A model generated the notes under the pieces. That model was not told the origin of the DNA, did no database searches, and saw nothing but the letters and a program-made list of their open reading frames with translations. Position numbers and translations under genes: made by a program. Below are positions 52,368 through 61,522 of a DNA stretch of 64,000 nt, one piece after another. Positions within the stretch are counted from its first letter, which is position 1; the number at the start of each line of letters is the position of its first letter. Source of the stretch: CBDHHC01 sp965263345 (GTDB lineage: Bacteria > Pseudomonadota > Alphaproteobacteria > Rhizobiales > CBDHHC01); NCBI GenBank assembly GCA_965263345.1, contig CBDHHC010000006.1:620001-684000 (forward strand). Reading direction: 5' to 3'.

Positions 52368-53366
52368 TTATATCGTTTGTGTTAGCAGTTTTTGAATAAT
52401 ACTCTGTATCGTCTGGCCTTGAGCACGTGCAGAATATGTCAGAGCCATTCGGTGTTGTAATATTGGTTCTGCTAATTCATGTATATCTTCCATTGAGGGA
52501 GATAAACGTCCATCTATTAAAGCTTTTGCTCTTAATGCCAACATAAATGCCTGGCCAGCCCTTGGGCCAGGCCCCCAAGCCAGTACTTCGTCTATTGACG
52601 TATTCTCATCTTCTCCTGGTCTTGCTGAACGTACCAGAGATAAGATTGAGTCAACAATTTTATCACCAATTGGAATTTGTCTTATCAAACGTTGAGCTTG
52701 CAATAATTCTGAAGGAGAAAACACGGGGTGTAATGATGGCTCGCCTGTTCCTGTTGTTGCGTATAACATACGTCGTTCAGATATTTCGTCAGGATAGCTT
52801 ATGTTGATTTGCAATAAGAACCTGTCCAGTTGCGCTTCAGGTAGAGGATATGTGCCTTCTTGTTCTAATGGATTTTGTGTTGCCAATACGTGAAATGGTG
52901 TTGGAACATCATATCTTTGACCTGTATATGTTACATGGTGCTCCTGCATTGCTTGTAACAAGGCGGATTGGGTTTTAGGGCTTGCTCTGTTGATTTCATC
53001 TGCCATTAAGAGTTGTGTAAATATCGGACCTTTTACAAAACGAAACTCTTTTTTGCCTAATGGTGTTTCTTCCATAACTTCTGAGCCGATGATGTCAGCG
53101 GGCATAAGGTCCGGTGTAAACTGAATTCTTTTGCTGTCTAAACCCAGAACTTTACTTAAGGTTTCTACCAGGCTTGTTTTGGCAAGGCCTGGCACGCCAA
53201 TTAACAGTCCATGTCCTCCAGCTAGAAGGGTTATTAAAGTTAACTCTATTGCTCGGTCTTGGCCATATATCACTGAAGCCGTTAAATCCTTAATTTGTTG
53301 GATTTTATCACTAACAGCCTCAATTTTTTCCACTATATCTGTGTCAGGTTGTGTAATGTTGGTCAT
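52368..53366 (-). CDS. MoxR-family AAA+ ATPase
   Basis: 332 residues. Walker A GVPGLAKTSL near 79-88, Walker B LLMADEINRASPKTQSALLQAMQEHHVT near 135-162, sensor 1 VLATQNPLEQEGTYPLPEAQLDRF near 185-208, and a C-terminal lid with GPGPRAGQAF. MoxR ATPases act as chaperones in the maturation of protein complexes. It is the first gene of the four-gene leftward operon with DUF58, DUF4159 and the VWA-like gene. Confidence 0.96.
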   Translation of the reverse strand: MTNITQPDTDIVEKIEAVSDKIQQIKDLTASVIYGQDRAIELTLITLLAGGHGLLIGVPGLAKTSLVETLSKVLGLDSKRIQFTPDLMPADIIGSEVMEETPLGKKEFRFVKGPIFTQLLMADEINRASPKTQSALLQAMQEHHVTYTGQRYDVPTPFHVLATQNPLEQEGTYPLPEAQLDRFLLQINISYPDEISERRMLYATTGTGEPSLHPVFSPSELLQAQRLIRQIPIGDKIVDSILSLVRSARPGEDENTSIDEVLAWGPGPRAGQAFMLALRAKALIDGRLSPSMEDIHELAEPILQHRMALTYSARAQGQTIQSIIQKLLTQTI

Positions 53367-53631
53367 ATATCACAATATAAATATAATATTCATTTAGGGA
53401 AGCTATGCATTCGTAAAATACGTCACAATCATGTTAACTCAAGAAAATTTTATACATAAACCTCTTACCTAAATCTCTCACAATAGATCATAAGCTAAGA
53501 AAATGTTTTTTTATAAATAAAAAACGTAATAATGCTCATAAAAATGGATTATTAGGTTGTGATATGTAAAAAACTTGAATTAAGTTCTTATATAATGGCA
53601 TTATTAACCAAGAAAAATGTAATTTAATGAG

Positions 53632-54288
53632 ATGGACTTATATAATGAATTTTCAATAGAGGCATTTGTCATAAATGCTAAAGAAAAACTGCATCAAAAT
53701 GTTTATGACATCTCTTATGATACTACCGAAATTACAAAGCATGGGGATCATCTCCTTAATCCAGGCATTTTATCTGAGTTTGAGCCATTAAAAAGTCTAA
53801 AGGCTGCTTCAGTTCTTATACCTATTATGAAGAATGAGGGGGAACTTTCTGTTTTACTTACGACACGGGCTCAAAAACTTGCATCTCATGCTGGACAAAT
53901 TGCTTTTCCTGGTGGGAAAATTGATATGCAAGATCGTAGTCCTTTAGATGCTGCTTTGCGTGAGACAGAAGAGGAAGTTGGTATCTCTAATCAATATATT
54001 GATCCCCTAGGTTATTTGGATAGTTATCAAACACGTACAGGATTTCACATTATACCAATTGTTGGTATTGTTCATCCTGGATATTCTATTTCAATAAACA
54101 TAGATGAAGTTTATGATAGTTTTCAGGTTCCCTTAGATTTTTTGATGTGTACCGATAATCATCAAATTAAATCAATTGAATGGCATGGTAAAGACCGTTC
54201 TTTTTATGTGATTGAATATCAAAATCGCTATATTTGGGGTGCAACCGCAGGAATAATCAGAAGTTTATATGAGAGGCTGTACAACTGA
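53632..54288 (+). CDS. CoA pyrophosphatase-type Nudix hydrolase
   Basis: 218 residues. The UPF0035 signature LTTRAQKLASHAGQIAFPGG (about 82-101) directly precedes the Nudix box GKIDMQDRSPLDAALRETEEEVGI, as in NUDT7/CoA diphosphatases that cleave CoA to 3',5'-ADP and 4'-phosphopantetheine. Start at ATG 53632 follows a T/A-rich leader with no clear ribosome binding site. It shares one base with the next small gene (TGATG at 54286-54290), which overlaps cca, so three genes form one operon, as in many alphaproteobacteria. Confidence 0.92.
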   Translation: MDLYNEFSIEAFVINAKEKLHQNVYDISYDTTEITKHGDHLLNPGILSEFEPLKSLKAASVLIPIMKNEGELSVLLTTRAQKLASHAGQIAFPGGKIDMQDRSPLDAALRETEEEVGISNQYIDPLGYLDSYQTRTGFHIIPIVGIVHPGYSISINIDEVYDSFQVPLDFLMCTDNHQIKSIEWHGKDRSFYVIEYQNRYIWGATAGIIRSLYERLYN

Positions 54289-54509
54289 TGTTACGTATTT
54301 TGATTATTATCTTCGTTATCTTCCTTATTCCTTTTTTCTTCTATCGTATTTTGCTGAATCTTATTGGTAAGGATAAGGATGGAGTTAACTGGCTGAGAGC
54401 CCCTCTCGGTTTTCTATCTTTTATTGGCGTGCTTATGAGTATTGCTACAATTATTTCTCTTACTTTATGGTCACAAGGCAGACTGGAGTTGTCCTGGTTG
54501 GGTTTATGA
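54288..54509 (+). CDS. Small membrane protein (DUF6111-like)
   Basis: 73 residues with two hydrophobic segments (about 1-24 and 40-62) around a short loop containing GKDKDGVNWLRAPLGF. Such proteins sit between the CoA-Nudix gene and cca in alphaproteobacteria. Its start shares one base with the upstream stop and its TGA overlaps the cca ATG (ATGA at 54506). Function unknown. Confidence 0.8.
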   Translation: MLRILIIIFVIFLIPFFFYRILLNLIGKDKDGVNWLRAPLGFLSFIGVLMSIATIISLTLWSQGRLELSWLGL

Positions 54510-55762
54510 CAGAAGATGATGGCTATAAAATTGATAAAACCATTAATTCTGAATGGTTAAATGATATTACAACACAATCTATATTTTCTGCTTTTAATCG
54601 CGAAGGTTTCCAAGCACGCGTGGTGGGAGGGGCAATACGTAATACTCTTTTAGGGCAGAAGGTTAAGGATATTGATTTTGCAACGACGGCCTCTCCCGAA
54701 CAAGCTATAAATTTAGCTCATGAGGCGGATTTAAAAGTTATTCCCACTGGTCTCAAACATGGAACAATCACAATTGTTGTAGGGGGAGCCCCTTTTGAAG
54801 TTACGACGTTAAGAGAAGATGTGGAAACTGATGGTCGGCATGCGCAAGTTTCTTTTACGAAGAATTGGAAAACTGATGCTTCAAGGCGGGACTTTACAAT
54901 CAATGCGCTCTATGCAGATGAAGCTGGTCGTTTATATGATCCGGTCGGAGGATATGAGGATGTTGTTGCAGGGCGACTTCGTTTTATCGGAGAGCCTGTA
55001 GAGCGCATTCGAGAAGATTATTTGAGAATCTTAAGATATTTCCGTTTTCAAGCAGAATATAATCTTAAATCCGTTGATAATGCTTCTTTAAAAGCCTGTG
55101 TGGCTGAGACAAAAGGCTTAGCTGGTTTATCAGCAGAGCGTGTGATTAGTGAAGTTGAGAAAATTCTTACAGGACCACACGCCGTTCATGTTATAAATTT
55201 AATGTATGATTATGCTGTTTTGCTCGAGGTGTTAGGTCTTGTTGCTCACCCATTAACTTTAGAAAAACTAATCACATTAGAAAAACGTTTTTCAGATGTT
55301 CCTGATGTTGTGTTGCGGCTTGGTGCTTTATGTTGTCTTAAAGAGGAAGATGGACTGTATCTTAGTCAGCGTTTCAAATTATCTAATCAAAAGAAGGCTC
55401 TTATCTGTTCATTAAATCGGCCTGACCCCACATTCGTTTCAGATATGTCTTTGGCAGAGGCAAAGGTCGCTTTATATAAGCTTGGTCCTAAAGTTTATCA
55501 AAACAAAGTTTTATATTGTTGGGTTAAGGCCCAAGCGGACATATGTGATGAGGCATGGACAAAGCTATTTGAATTAGTTGATCAATGGGATGTTCCTGAG
55601 TTTCCTATCAGGGGGCAGGATCTTATAAACCTTGGTATGGAGAAGGGACCTGAAATTGGGGTGGTTCTGAAAGCGCTTGAGGTTTACTGGATACAACATG
55701 ACTTTAAGCCAGGTAAAAGTTCACTGTTAGATTATGTCACCTCATTGATGAAAACGGTCTAA
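54506..55762 (+). CDS. cca: CCA tRNA nucleotidyltransferase
   Basis: 418 residues from ATG 54506, which overlaps the preceding stop; the longer in-frame start at 54467 lies inside it. The head domain shows GFQARVVGGAIRNTLLGQKVKDIDFATTA (about 23-51: GG motif and catalytic DID), TGLKHGTITIVV, DGRHAQVSFTKNWKTDASRRDFTINAL and DPVGGYEDVVAGRLRFIGEP. It adds or repairs the CCA end of tRNAs, needed here because the tRNA gene in this window does not encode CCA. Confidence 0.96.
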   Translation: MTEDDGYKIDKTINSEWLNDITTQSIFSAFNREGFQARVVGGAIRNTLLGQKVKDIDFATTASPEQAINLAHEADLKVIPTGLKHGTITIVVGGAPFEVTTLREDVETDGRHAQVSFTKNWKTDASRRDFTINALYADEAGRLYDPVGGYEDVVAGRLRFIGEPVERIREDYLRILRYFRFQAEYNLKSVDNASLKACVAETKGLAGLSAERVISEVEKILTGPHAVHVINLMYDYAVLLEVLGLVAHPLTLEKLITLEKRFSDVPDVVLRLGALCCLKEEDGLYLSQRFKLSNQKKALICSLNRPDPTFVSDMSLAEAKVALYKLGPKVYQNKVLYCWVKAQADICDEAWTKLFELVDQWDVPEFPIRGQDLINLGMEKGPEIGVVLKALEVYWIQHDFKPGKSSLLDYVTSLMKTV

Positions 55763-55893
55763 GATTTAAGACTGATATTAGCAGCCACTTGTATCGAGTG
55801 CTGTTAAAATCTCTTTAATAACAATAGCTTATTTTGTTTTTATATATTTTGTGATATGCTTGATCATATGTATTACTTCCTGAGAGGTTACAT

Positions 55894-56163
55894 ATGATTG
55901 ATGAGAGTTTTTTAGACCAACTTAAAGGTTTTAGTCTTACAACGGCAGAAATATTATATTATTTGCCTGATCATCAGCATCTTCTACAGTCTTATATTTG
56001 GCAAGATTATGATCTTGCTCCAAAATTTCCTAAATTGAAAACATTCTTAGATTTTTGGGCAGAGAATCTTGATGGACCGTTGTATCGAATCCGTGTGGCC
56101 CATAAAAAACTTATATCACCAGTGGAATATTCATTTATTGATGGAGACTTCCAGTTAAATTAA
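55894..56163 (+). CDS. Usg family protein
   Basis: 89 residues matching the Usg family of alphaproteobacteria, first described upstream of trp genes: LTTAEILYYLPDHQHLLQSYIWQDYDLAPKFPKL (in parts, about 13-46) and FLDFWAENLDGPLYRIRVAHKKL (about 50-72). Start ATG with an AGAGG site about 7 bases upstream. Function unknown. Single gene, convergent with the barrel-protein gene and closed by a strong hairpin. Confidence 0.85.
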   Translation: MIDESFLDQLKGFSLTTAEILYYLPDHQHLLQSYIWQDYDLAPKFPKLKTFLDFWAENLDGPLYRIRVAHKKLISPVEYSFIDGDFQLN

Positions 56164-56200
56164 AAAAGGATATGCAAACCATTATATTTGCATATCCCAA
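56163..56200 (-). terminator. Strong terminator of the outer-membrane protein gene, overlapping the usg end
   Basis: Perfect 11-bp stem GGATATGCAAA / TTTGCATATCC (56168-56178 with 56187-56197). On the minus strand it is followed by six T, so it best ends the leftward omp transcript. It may also stop rightward usg transcripts. Confidence 0.9.
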
Positions 56201-56254
56201 ATTCATTTTTATTAAAATTTTATAATACAAGCTCTTAACTTGTATCAGCGAATT

Positions 56255-56980
56255 TTAATAACCATTAAAGCTATATGATAAACCTAGAATAAAGTGATTT
56301 GTCCAAACGTCAGTTTCAAAACTACCGTTGTTTACCAAGTCAGCCTCTATGTCTGCATAGCTTAATTTGTATTCGCCAAATACTGAGAAGTTGTCATCAA
56401 TATGGAATTTGATACCAGCTAATGCTTGAGCTGCAACGCCCGTTACCTGGTATTCAAATGTTGACGGCCCACCGTTTTGTTGAACTTCAACATGTGGAAT
56501 TGATAGTCCTACACCTACTCCAGCGTATGGTGTGAATTGTTCCCACTTGTTATATTTGTAAAGGACGTTTGCTGTAATCAAATTCAAGCCATCTGTGAAT
56601 TCAAGTCTATTGAATGTGTCCCCGATATTGTTCCCATTTTGTGCCCGGCCAGAGTTTTCCTCTGCAATTAACTTGGCATGGGTGTAATCTATCATGAAGC
56701 CCCAGTTTGGCAGTGATGATGGCCAGTAAGTGAGGCGTACCCCCCAATATGGAGCTGGGCCGAATGAGTCCCCATCCCATTCAACATCACTAAATGTGAG
56801 GTTTGTGCCAAGTTGATTGATGGAAACATCGCTATCAAAACTTTCACCTATACCCCCATATACACCAAATTCTATTGAATTGCTTTTAGGTGAGGATAGT
56901 GAGCCACCGGCTTGTGATACAGAATGTGCCCCTAGGATTATGGTAAACGCAGTTATGATAGATAAAATACTTTTCTTCAT
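56255..56980 (-). CDS. Outer membrane beta-barrel protein (OmpW/OmpA-like small porin)
   Basis: 241 residues with a Sec signal (about 1-24), then alternating strands: NSIEFGVYGGIGESF, SFGPAPYWGVRLTYWPS, WGFMIDYTHAKLI, TANVLYKYN, WEQFTPYAGVGVGLSIPHVEV, AQALAGIKFHIDDNFSVFGEYKLSYADIE and a final HFILGLSYSFNGY. This fits an eight-stranded barrel such as the acyloxyacyl hydrolase-like or surface-antigen 2 group; the exact group is undecided. It is located in the outer membrane and has its own promoter and terminator. Confidence 0.8.
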   Translation of the reverse strand: MKKSILSIITAFTIILGAHSVSQAGGSLSSPKSNSIEFGVYGGIGESFDSDVSINQLGTNLTFSDVEWDGDSFGPAPYWGVRLTYWPSSLPNWGFMIDYTHAKLIAEENSGRAQNGNNIGDTFNRLEFTDGLNLITANVLYKYNKWEQFTPYAGVGVGLSIPHVEVQQNGGPSTFEYQVTGVAAQALAGIKFHIDDNFSVFGEYKLSYADIEADLVNNGSFETDVWTNHFILGLSYSFNGY

Positions 56981-57182
56981 TGTAAAACCTATGCATTTTT
57001 ACATACTACTTTACTTTAACTTCGACACTTAATGGCATAAGAAGTCAATGATATTTGTGCAACACAGCAAAAAAGATGAATTGTTTTTGACAATTATATC
57101 ATCAAATTTTTGTTTGTTGCATAATTTTATATATCCTTGTGAATTCGCTTAACTTTATAGTCAGTTCACATCATTATTTCTA

Positions 57183-57635
57183 TTATTTTTTTGCAATTTT
57201 ATTTGCTCTTGCCATTAAACGATCAGCTTGCTCAAAACGTACAAGAGAATAATAGAGGTTAGCGAGAATTTTGAGATCTCTTGCCAGATTTGGATGATTA
57301 GGAGCTAGAAGTTTCTCATCAATTTCCAGAGCTTTTTTCAGGTAGGGTTCAGCATCAGATAACTGACCATCATAAAACATTGAAGACCCTAATAAATTCA
57401 ATGCTGTCGCATATTCTTTACTTTGCTCGCCGAATTTTTGTTTTGATTGTTCTAAAAGTGATTTTGATTGAATAATCGCTTGTTCAAAACTTTGGGACTT
57501 TTGAAGTTCAATTATTTTGTTTTGTAATTTGTCAAAGTCGGTTGATTGTGCATGCAGCATACCGATATGTGAAAAAGTAACAATCAAAACAAAAATACTT
57601 AAAAAAACTCTGTACAGCACTCTATTACTAGACAT
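57183..57635 (-). CDS. Periplasmic TPR protein
   Basis: 150 residues with a signal peptide (about 1-30, cleavage after HAQ), then tetratricopeptide units of the 42-residue kinesin-light-chain type: KEYATALNLLGSSMFYDGQLSDAEPYLKKALEIDEKLL and NLARDLKILANLYYSLVRFEQADRLMARAN. About two to three repeats. Likely a protein-protein adaptor in the periplasm. No partner gene is evident. Confidence 0.75.
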   Translation of the reverse strand: MSSNRVLYRVFLSIFVLIVTFSHIGMLHAQSTDFDKLQNKIIELQKSQSFEQAIIQSKSLLEQSKQKFGEQSKEYATALNLLGSSMFYDGQLSDAEPYLKKALEIDEKLLAPNHPNLARDLKILANLYYSLVRFEQADRLMARANKIAKK

Positions 57636-57946
57636 TATTATACCTGATAAAGATTTTTCATAGAAAAAGTTATGTTTTGGGAAAAAGATGTATCTACACT
57701 TGCTTGTGAGTTTTCTTAAACCAGCCCAGAAACTTTTTTTCTAATTATATTTCACTTAGTGTAACTCTTATGTAAACACTTCTTTTCATGATATTATATC
57801 AATGATATCTCTCATCACACCACATTGAATAAGAGGTATTATTCAATATAGTTGATTTATACCAATTATCAAATTTTTAGTTTTCATAACATATGATTGA
57901 TATACAACAAATCATTTGAAGTGCAGCACATAATGTTAGCGTCCTT
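57636..57946. other. AT-rich intergenic region
   Basis: 311 bases between leftward genes without supported gene, repeat or terminator. It should contain the promoter for the TPR gene. The glutamate-synthase-like gene ends at its left edge without a visible hairpin. Confidence 0.5.
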
Positions 57947-59440
57947 CTATACATTATGCCCTGGATATAATTCGTCAAGAGGAATCGATTTGCCTGTATC
58001 CTGAACAATGCGACAATGATATCTTTTTAATTTGCGTGGATTTGATACCCCACATGAGTGTGCGATAACACCAACACCATATCTGACTTTTTCAACAAAG
58101 TTTTTCACACGTACTGATTTTTCTGCAGGATTTAGTCCATGTTGCAATCGTCTGTCGTGTGTTGTGATACCAGTTGGACAGGTATTTTTATTACATTTTA
58201 ATGCCTGGATGCACCCCAAAGCAAACATAAAGCCTCTTGCAGATACGACCACATCTGCTCCGGCACAATATGCCCATGCAACTTCAGCTGGTGTGACGAG
58301 TTTTCCTGAGGCAATGATTTTGATTCTCTCTTTTAAACCATGCTTGCTTAGAATATCGTATACCATAGGTAGGGCTTCTTTGATTGGCAGGCCTACATTA
58401 TCCATGAGGGGCATTGGAGCAGCTCCGGTTCCACCATCTCCAGAATCGATTGTTATGAAATCCGGGGCGTATTCAGTACCGCGTTTGTTAATTTCCTCAC
58501 ACATTGTATTCAGCCAACCATATGCCCCCACAACTGTTTTAAATCCGACAGGTTTTTGGGCAACCTCACGTACATGGGAAATATAATCTAATAATTCTAT
58601 AACATTATCAATTTCAGGATGTCTGTTGGGCGAAATAGAGGCTTGGTTCTTAGGAATACCACGGATTTTTGAAATTTCTTTTGTGACCTTTTCTGCTGGT
58701 AGAATTCCACCTTTTCCTGGTTTGGCTCCTTGACTCATTTTGAGTTCAAACATTTTGACTTGAGGTTTTTGGGCAACCTCTCTTAATTTTTCATCATCAA
58801 GTTTGCCATTTTCATCACGTATACCATATTTGGCAGTGCCAATTTGAAAGACAATATCACAATCCCCTTCCAGATGCCATTTTGAAAGACCGCCTTCCCC
58901 TGTATTCAACCAACATCCCGCCATCTTAGCACCCTTGGACAGCGCTTTTACTGCAGGCTTGGAAAGTGCTCCATAACTCATGCCTGAAATGTTAATTATT
59001 GATTTTGCTTCATAAGGGTTTGGTGTGTGTTGGCCGAATGTGATTGGTGGGACGTTATCTGCATCTTCATCTAAAGTTGGGAATGGGCAATTTACAAATA
59101 TAACAGTTCCTACTGGTGTTAAATTTTTTGTGGAGCCAAATGCGATTGTATTATCTTTTCCTTCGGATGATTTATAGATCCATTCTCTTTCAGCTCTATT
59201 GAAAGGCATTTCTTCACGGTCCATAGCAAAGAAATATTGACGAAAAAATTCACCTAAAGTGGAGAAGATGTATCTGAAGCGCCCTAAGACAGGATAGTTT
59301 CTTCTGACGGCATCTTTGGTTTGAGAAATATCGATGATAAATAAAATGATTATCAGTAAAAAGAAAAGTCCGATTGCGAAAACAAAGAGGCTTGATAAAA
59401 AGCCAAGGCTCTCTGCTGTTATCATTCCAAGTATATCCAT
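57947..59440 (-). CDS. FMN-binding glutamate-synthase-like protein (membrane-anchored)
   Basis: 497 residues. One or two N-terminal membrane segments (about 10-38) precede a glutamate synthase central/FMN domain: SIINISGMSYGALSKPAVKALSKGA near 145-169, KPGKGGILPAEKV near 243, FITIDSGDGGTGAAPMPLMD near 325, and the iron-sulfur cysteines CIQALKCNKNTCPTGI near 413 (C-x5-C-x4-C as in GOGAT). There is no glutaminase domain. Such stand-alone proteins probably use an electron donor to handle another amidated or imino substrate; the reaction is unknown. Its start lies about 160 bases from the divergent tRNA gene. Confidence 0.88.
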   Translation of the reverse strand: MDILGMITAESLGFLSSLFVFAIGLFFLLIIILFIIDISQTKDAVRRNYPVLGRFRYIFSTLGEFFRQYFFAMDREEMPFNRAEREWIYKSSEGKDNTIAFGSTKNLTPVGTVIFVNCPFPTLDEDADNVPPITFGQHTPNPYEAKSIINISGMSYGALSKPAVKALSKGAKMAGCWLNTGEGGLSKWHLEGDCDIVFQIGTAKYGIRDENGKLDDEKLREVAQKPQVKMFELKMSQGAKPGKGGILPAEKVTKEISKIRGIPKNQASISPNRHPEIDNVIELLDYISHVREVAQKPVGFKTVVGAYGWLNTMCEEINKRGTEYAPDFITIDSGDGGTGAAPMPLMDNVGLPIKEALPMVYDILSKHGLKERIKIIASGKLVTPAEVAWAYCAGADVVVSARGFMFALGCIQALKCNKNTCPTGITTHDRRLQHGLNPAEKSVRVKNFVEKVRYGVGVIAHSCGVSNPRKLKRYHCRIVQDTGKSIPLDELYPGHNV

Positions 59441-59528
59441 AATATTCCTGCCCTAAATTAATTATGAGTTATATTGAAAAATTTATATGAATATTATGCA
59501 ACTGCCAACAGTTGTATGCATCACAATG

Positions 59529-59557
59529 TTGCGAAATTGTCTGGAATTCGATATTCT
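59529..59557 (+). promoter_or_regulatory. Candidate promoter for tRNA-Arg
   Basis: TTGCGA (59529-59534), 17-base spacer, TATTCT (59552-59557). The start point would be about 59565, 34 bases before the tRNA. Match to consensus is partial (four of six in each box). Confidence 0.4.
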
Positions 59558-59598
59558 CTGCGAGATTTGAAATATTTTCTTTATAAATTTGCATTTAT

Positions 59599-59672
59599 GG
59601 CCCCGTAGCTCAGCAGGATAGAGCATCAGATTCCTAATCTGAGGGTCACAGGTTCGAATCCTGTCGGGGTCG
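59599..59672 (+). tRNA. tRNA-Arg (anticodon CCT)
   Basis: A complete cloverleaf: acceptor GGCCCCG with CGGGGTC (one G-T pair), D stem GCTC/GAGC, anticodon stem TCAGA/TCTGA with loop TTCCTAA (anticodon CCT at loop positions 3-5), five-base variable loop, T arm ACAGG-TTCGAAT-CCTGT and discriminator G. 74 bases; CCA is not encoded. It reads the rare AGG arginine codon. No integrase or direct-repeat att site was seen next to it. Confidence 0.95.
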
Positions 59673-59832
59673 CTTAAGTATAGAAGTTTTGTTTGCTACA
59701 TGTAAAAAAAAAGATGGTAAATATTTTTTTGCTTCCTCTCTTATTTATTTCTTCTAGCCCTGAAAAATTAAAGTGTATGCAGTTACAATCAATCTAATAG
59801 AGAGGACTTATGCCAGGAGACTCATTCTGGTA

Positions 59833-61326
59833 TTAGGACTTTTCACACAGATCAGGTGCTAGTACTAAACCATGCCCATATATTTTATCATATCCTTTCG
59901 GGCCCAAGTCTAGTTTTTTGAGCGACTCTACCAAATTCAATTTCGTATTTTTATCTTTCAAAGAGATTGAATTGGCAACTATCGCAGTTACAAAAGGAAC
60001 GGCAAAAGATGTTCCGGTATAGTAGCCAGCTCTGTTGTCAGGAACAGCACTAAGAACGCGTACACCTGGAGCTGCTAGGGTAATATATTTTCCACGATTA
60101 GCCCACCTATAAACCCTTTTGTTACGATCAATTGCTGTGACAGCTACTGTTTCTGGATATGCTGCTGGGTATAATGGAGGGGAATGTCTTCCTCCATTAC
60201 CTGCTGCTGCAATAATCACACCTCCTTTACGGGTTAAATCTTGAACAGCAAGTTCTAAAACTTTATTTTTAGGACCAGCAAAACTCATATTAATAATTTT
60301 GATATTATTTTTCTCAAGCCAAGACATTGCTCTTACAATATTGAGAGCTGTCGAAATGTTTCGTTTTTTCCTATCAAATTCAAAAACATTTGCTGAAAAT
60401 ATTTTAGAGTTGTGCAATAGCCCTTTGATTGGACTTTGTGAATCTCCGACTAACAATGAAACAACAGCAGTGCCGTGCCAATCATCTTGTTTTTTCTGAC
60501 CTGAAGTGAAATCCTTTGTAATGAGTTTAACTGCCTTGAGACTCTGATGTGTTGTGTCAATCGATGTATCGATAACACCTATTGAGACCGCTGAACGACA
60601 TGTGCGTTGCTTATCATTCCAATGAATCAAATTCTGCGCATAACATTTTTTTGCATTACATTTTATGTTGCCTAGTTTTGCGATACGCTCAGGTCTATTA
60701 AAGGATTGGGGGCGGAATGTCTTTTTTTTACGTTGGGACCTTTTTTTGTATTGTCTTTTTTTGTTATGTTTTTTTATTGAATCGACAACGCATTCTAATA
60801 AGAAACATTTTTTTTGTGATGTGCGATAAATATGATTTAGTTCAAATATTCCTTTTGAAAACTTTCGTTTCAAGAATCTGCGGGCTGTTATTGTATCAAA
60901 CTTTTTGGGTGTTTTTAGAAGAAATAACTGTAGATCTTTATTGTAAACTTCTGATCTGATGAGAGTGAAACCATGTTTTCTGATTTCTTCTAACATCTGT
61001 TGTGTTAGATTTATCGCGATGATTTGATTGATAACAAATGAAGTTGCATCTGAACCAGAATGAGAGTTGGGTCTATTTTTGACTTTCTTAAATTTCCTCG
61101 CTTTAAATTGAGAGTTTGTATCTCCGTCATCATCGTCATCGTCGTCGTCATCATCGTCGTCATCATCATCATCAGCTAAGGCATTATCAAAAATACCTGA
61201 TTGGAAAATGTCAGTTCCTTTATTAACTAAGTTTGTTAAGTCTAAAAGGAAAAAAATAATAAAGAAAATAAAAATACATGGTGGGCACGTCATCCACCAC
61301 CTTGAGTTCTTAATTAAACTGTGCAT
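59833..61326 (-). CDS. Subtilisin-like serine protease with poly-aspartate tract
   Basis: 497 residues from ATG 61326, chosen because a GAGG site lies 5-6 bases upstream. A hydrophobic segment (about 17-29) serves as signal or anchor. Then come a run of 16 Asp (52-67), a basic Lys/Arg-rich region (roughly 160-210) that looks like a propeptide, and the S8 catalytic domain: GVIDTSIDT with Asp253, DWHGTAVV with His284, the AAAGNGG oxyanion region, and GTSFAVPF with Ser440. All three catalytic residues are present. Predicted to be exported; the Asp tract could bind calcium or cations or be a linker. Monocistronic, convergent with nothing near. Confidence 0.9.
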   Translation of the reverse strand: MHSLIKNSRWWMTCPPCIFIFFIIFFLLDLTNLVNKGTDIFQSGIFDNALADDDDDDDDDDDDDDDDGDTNSQFKARKFKKVKNRPNSHSGSDATSFVINQIIAINLTQQMLEEIRKHGFTLIRSEVYNKDLQLFLLKTPKKFDTITARRFLKRKFSKGIFELNHIYRTSQKKCFLLECVVDSIKKHNKKRQYKKRSQRKKKTFRPQSFNRPERIAKLGNIKCNAKKCYAQNLIHWNDKQRTCRSAVSIGVIDTSIDTTHQSLKAVKLITKDFTSGQKKQDDWHGTAVVSLLVGDSQSPIKGLLHNSKIFSANVFEFDRKKRNISTALNIVRAMSWLEKNNIKIINMSFAGPKNKVLELAVQDLTRKGGVIIAAAGNGGRHSPPLYPAAYPETVAVTAIDRNKRVYRWANRGKYITLAAPGVRVLSAVPDNRAGYYTGTSFAVPFVTAIVANSISLKDKNTKLNLVESLKKLDLGPKGYDKIYGHGLVLAPDLCEKS

Positions 61327-61522
61327 TTCCATCCTCACTTAAAAACTTATCTGATACAAAAACGATCTACTTCAGTTTTTATTCCATGAAAAAAAATAAA
61401 AAAATATATGGAATAGATCCTATGGGTTGAGCGTTGTCTCATGGCAAGTCAGGCAGTCTATGTTTTTCAGCTGCACTTGCAGGAATGAAACATTAAATCA
61501 GCAATTACATAGGACTAAAGTA

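Noticed and set aside
59599..59672. Integration site in the tRNA-Arg gene
   Set aside because: No integrase, no repeat of the tRNA end downstream and no change in gene type that would mark an island.
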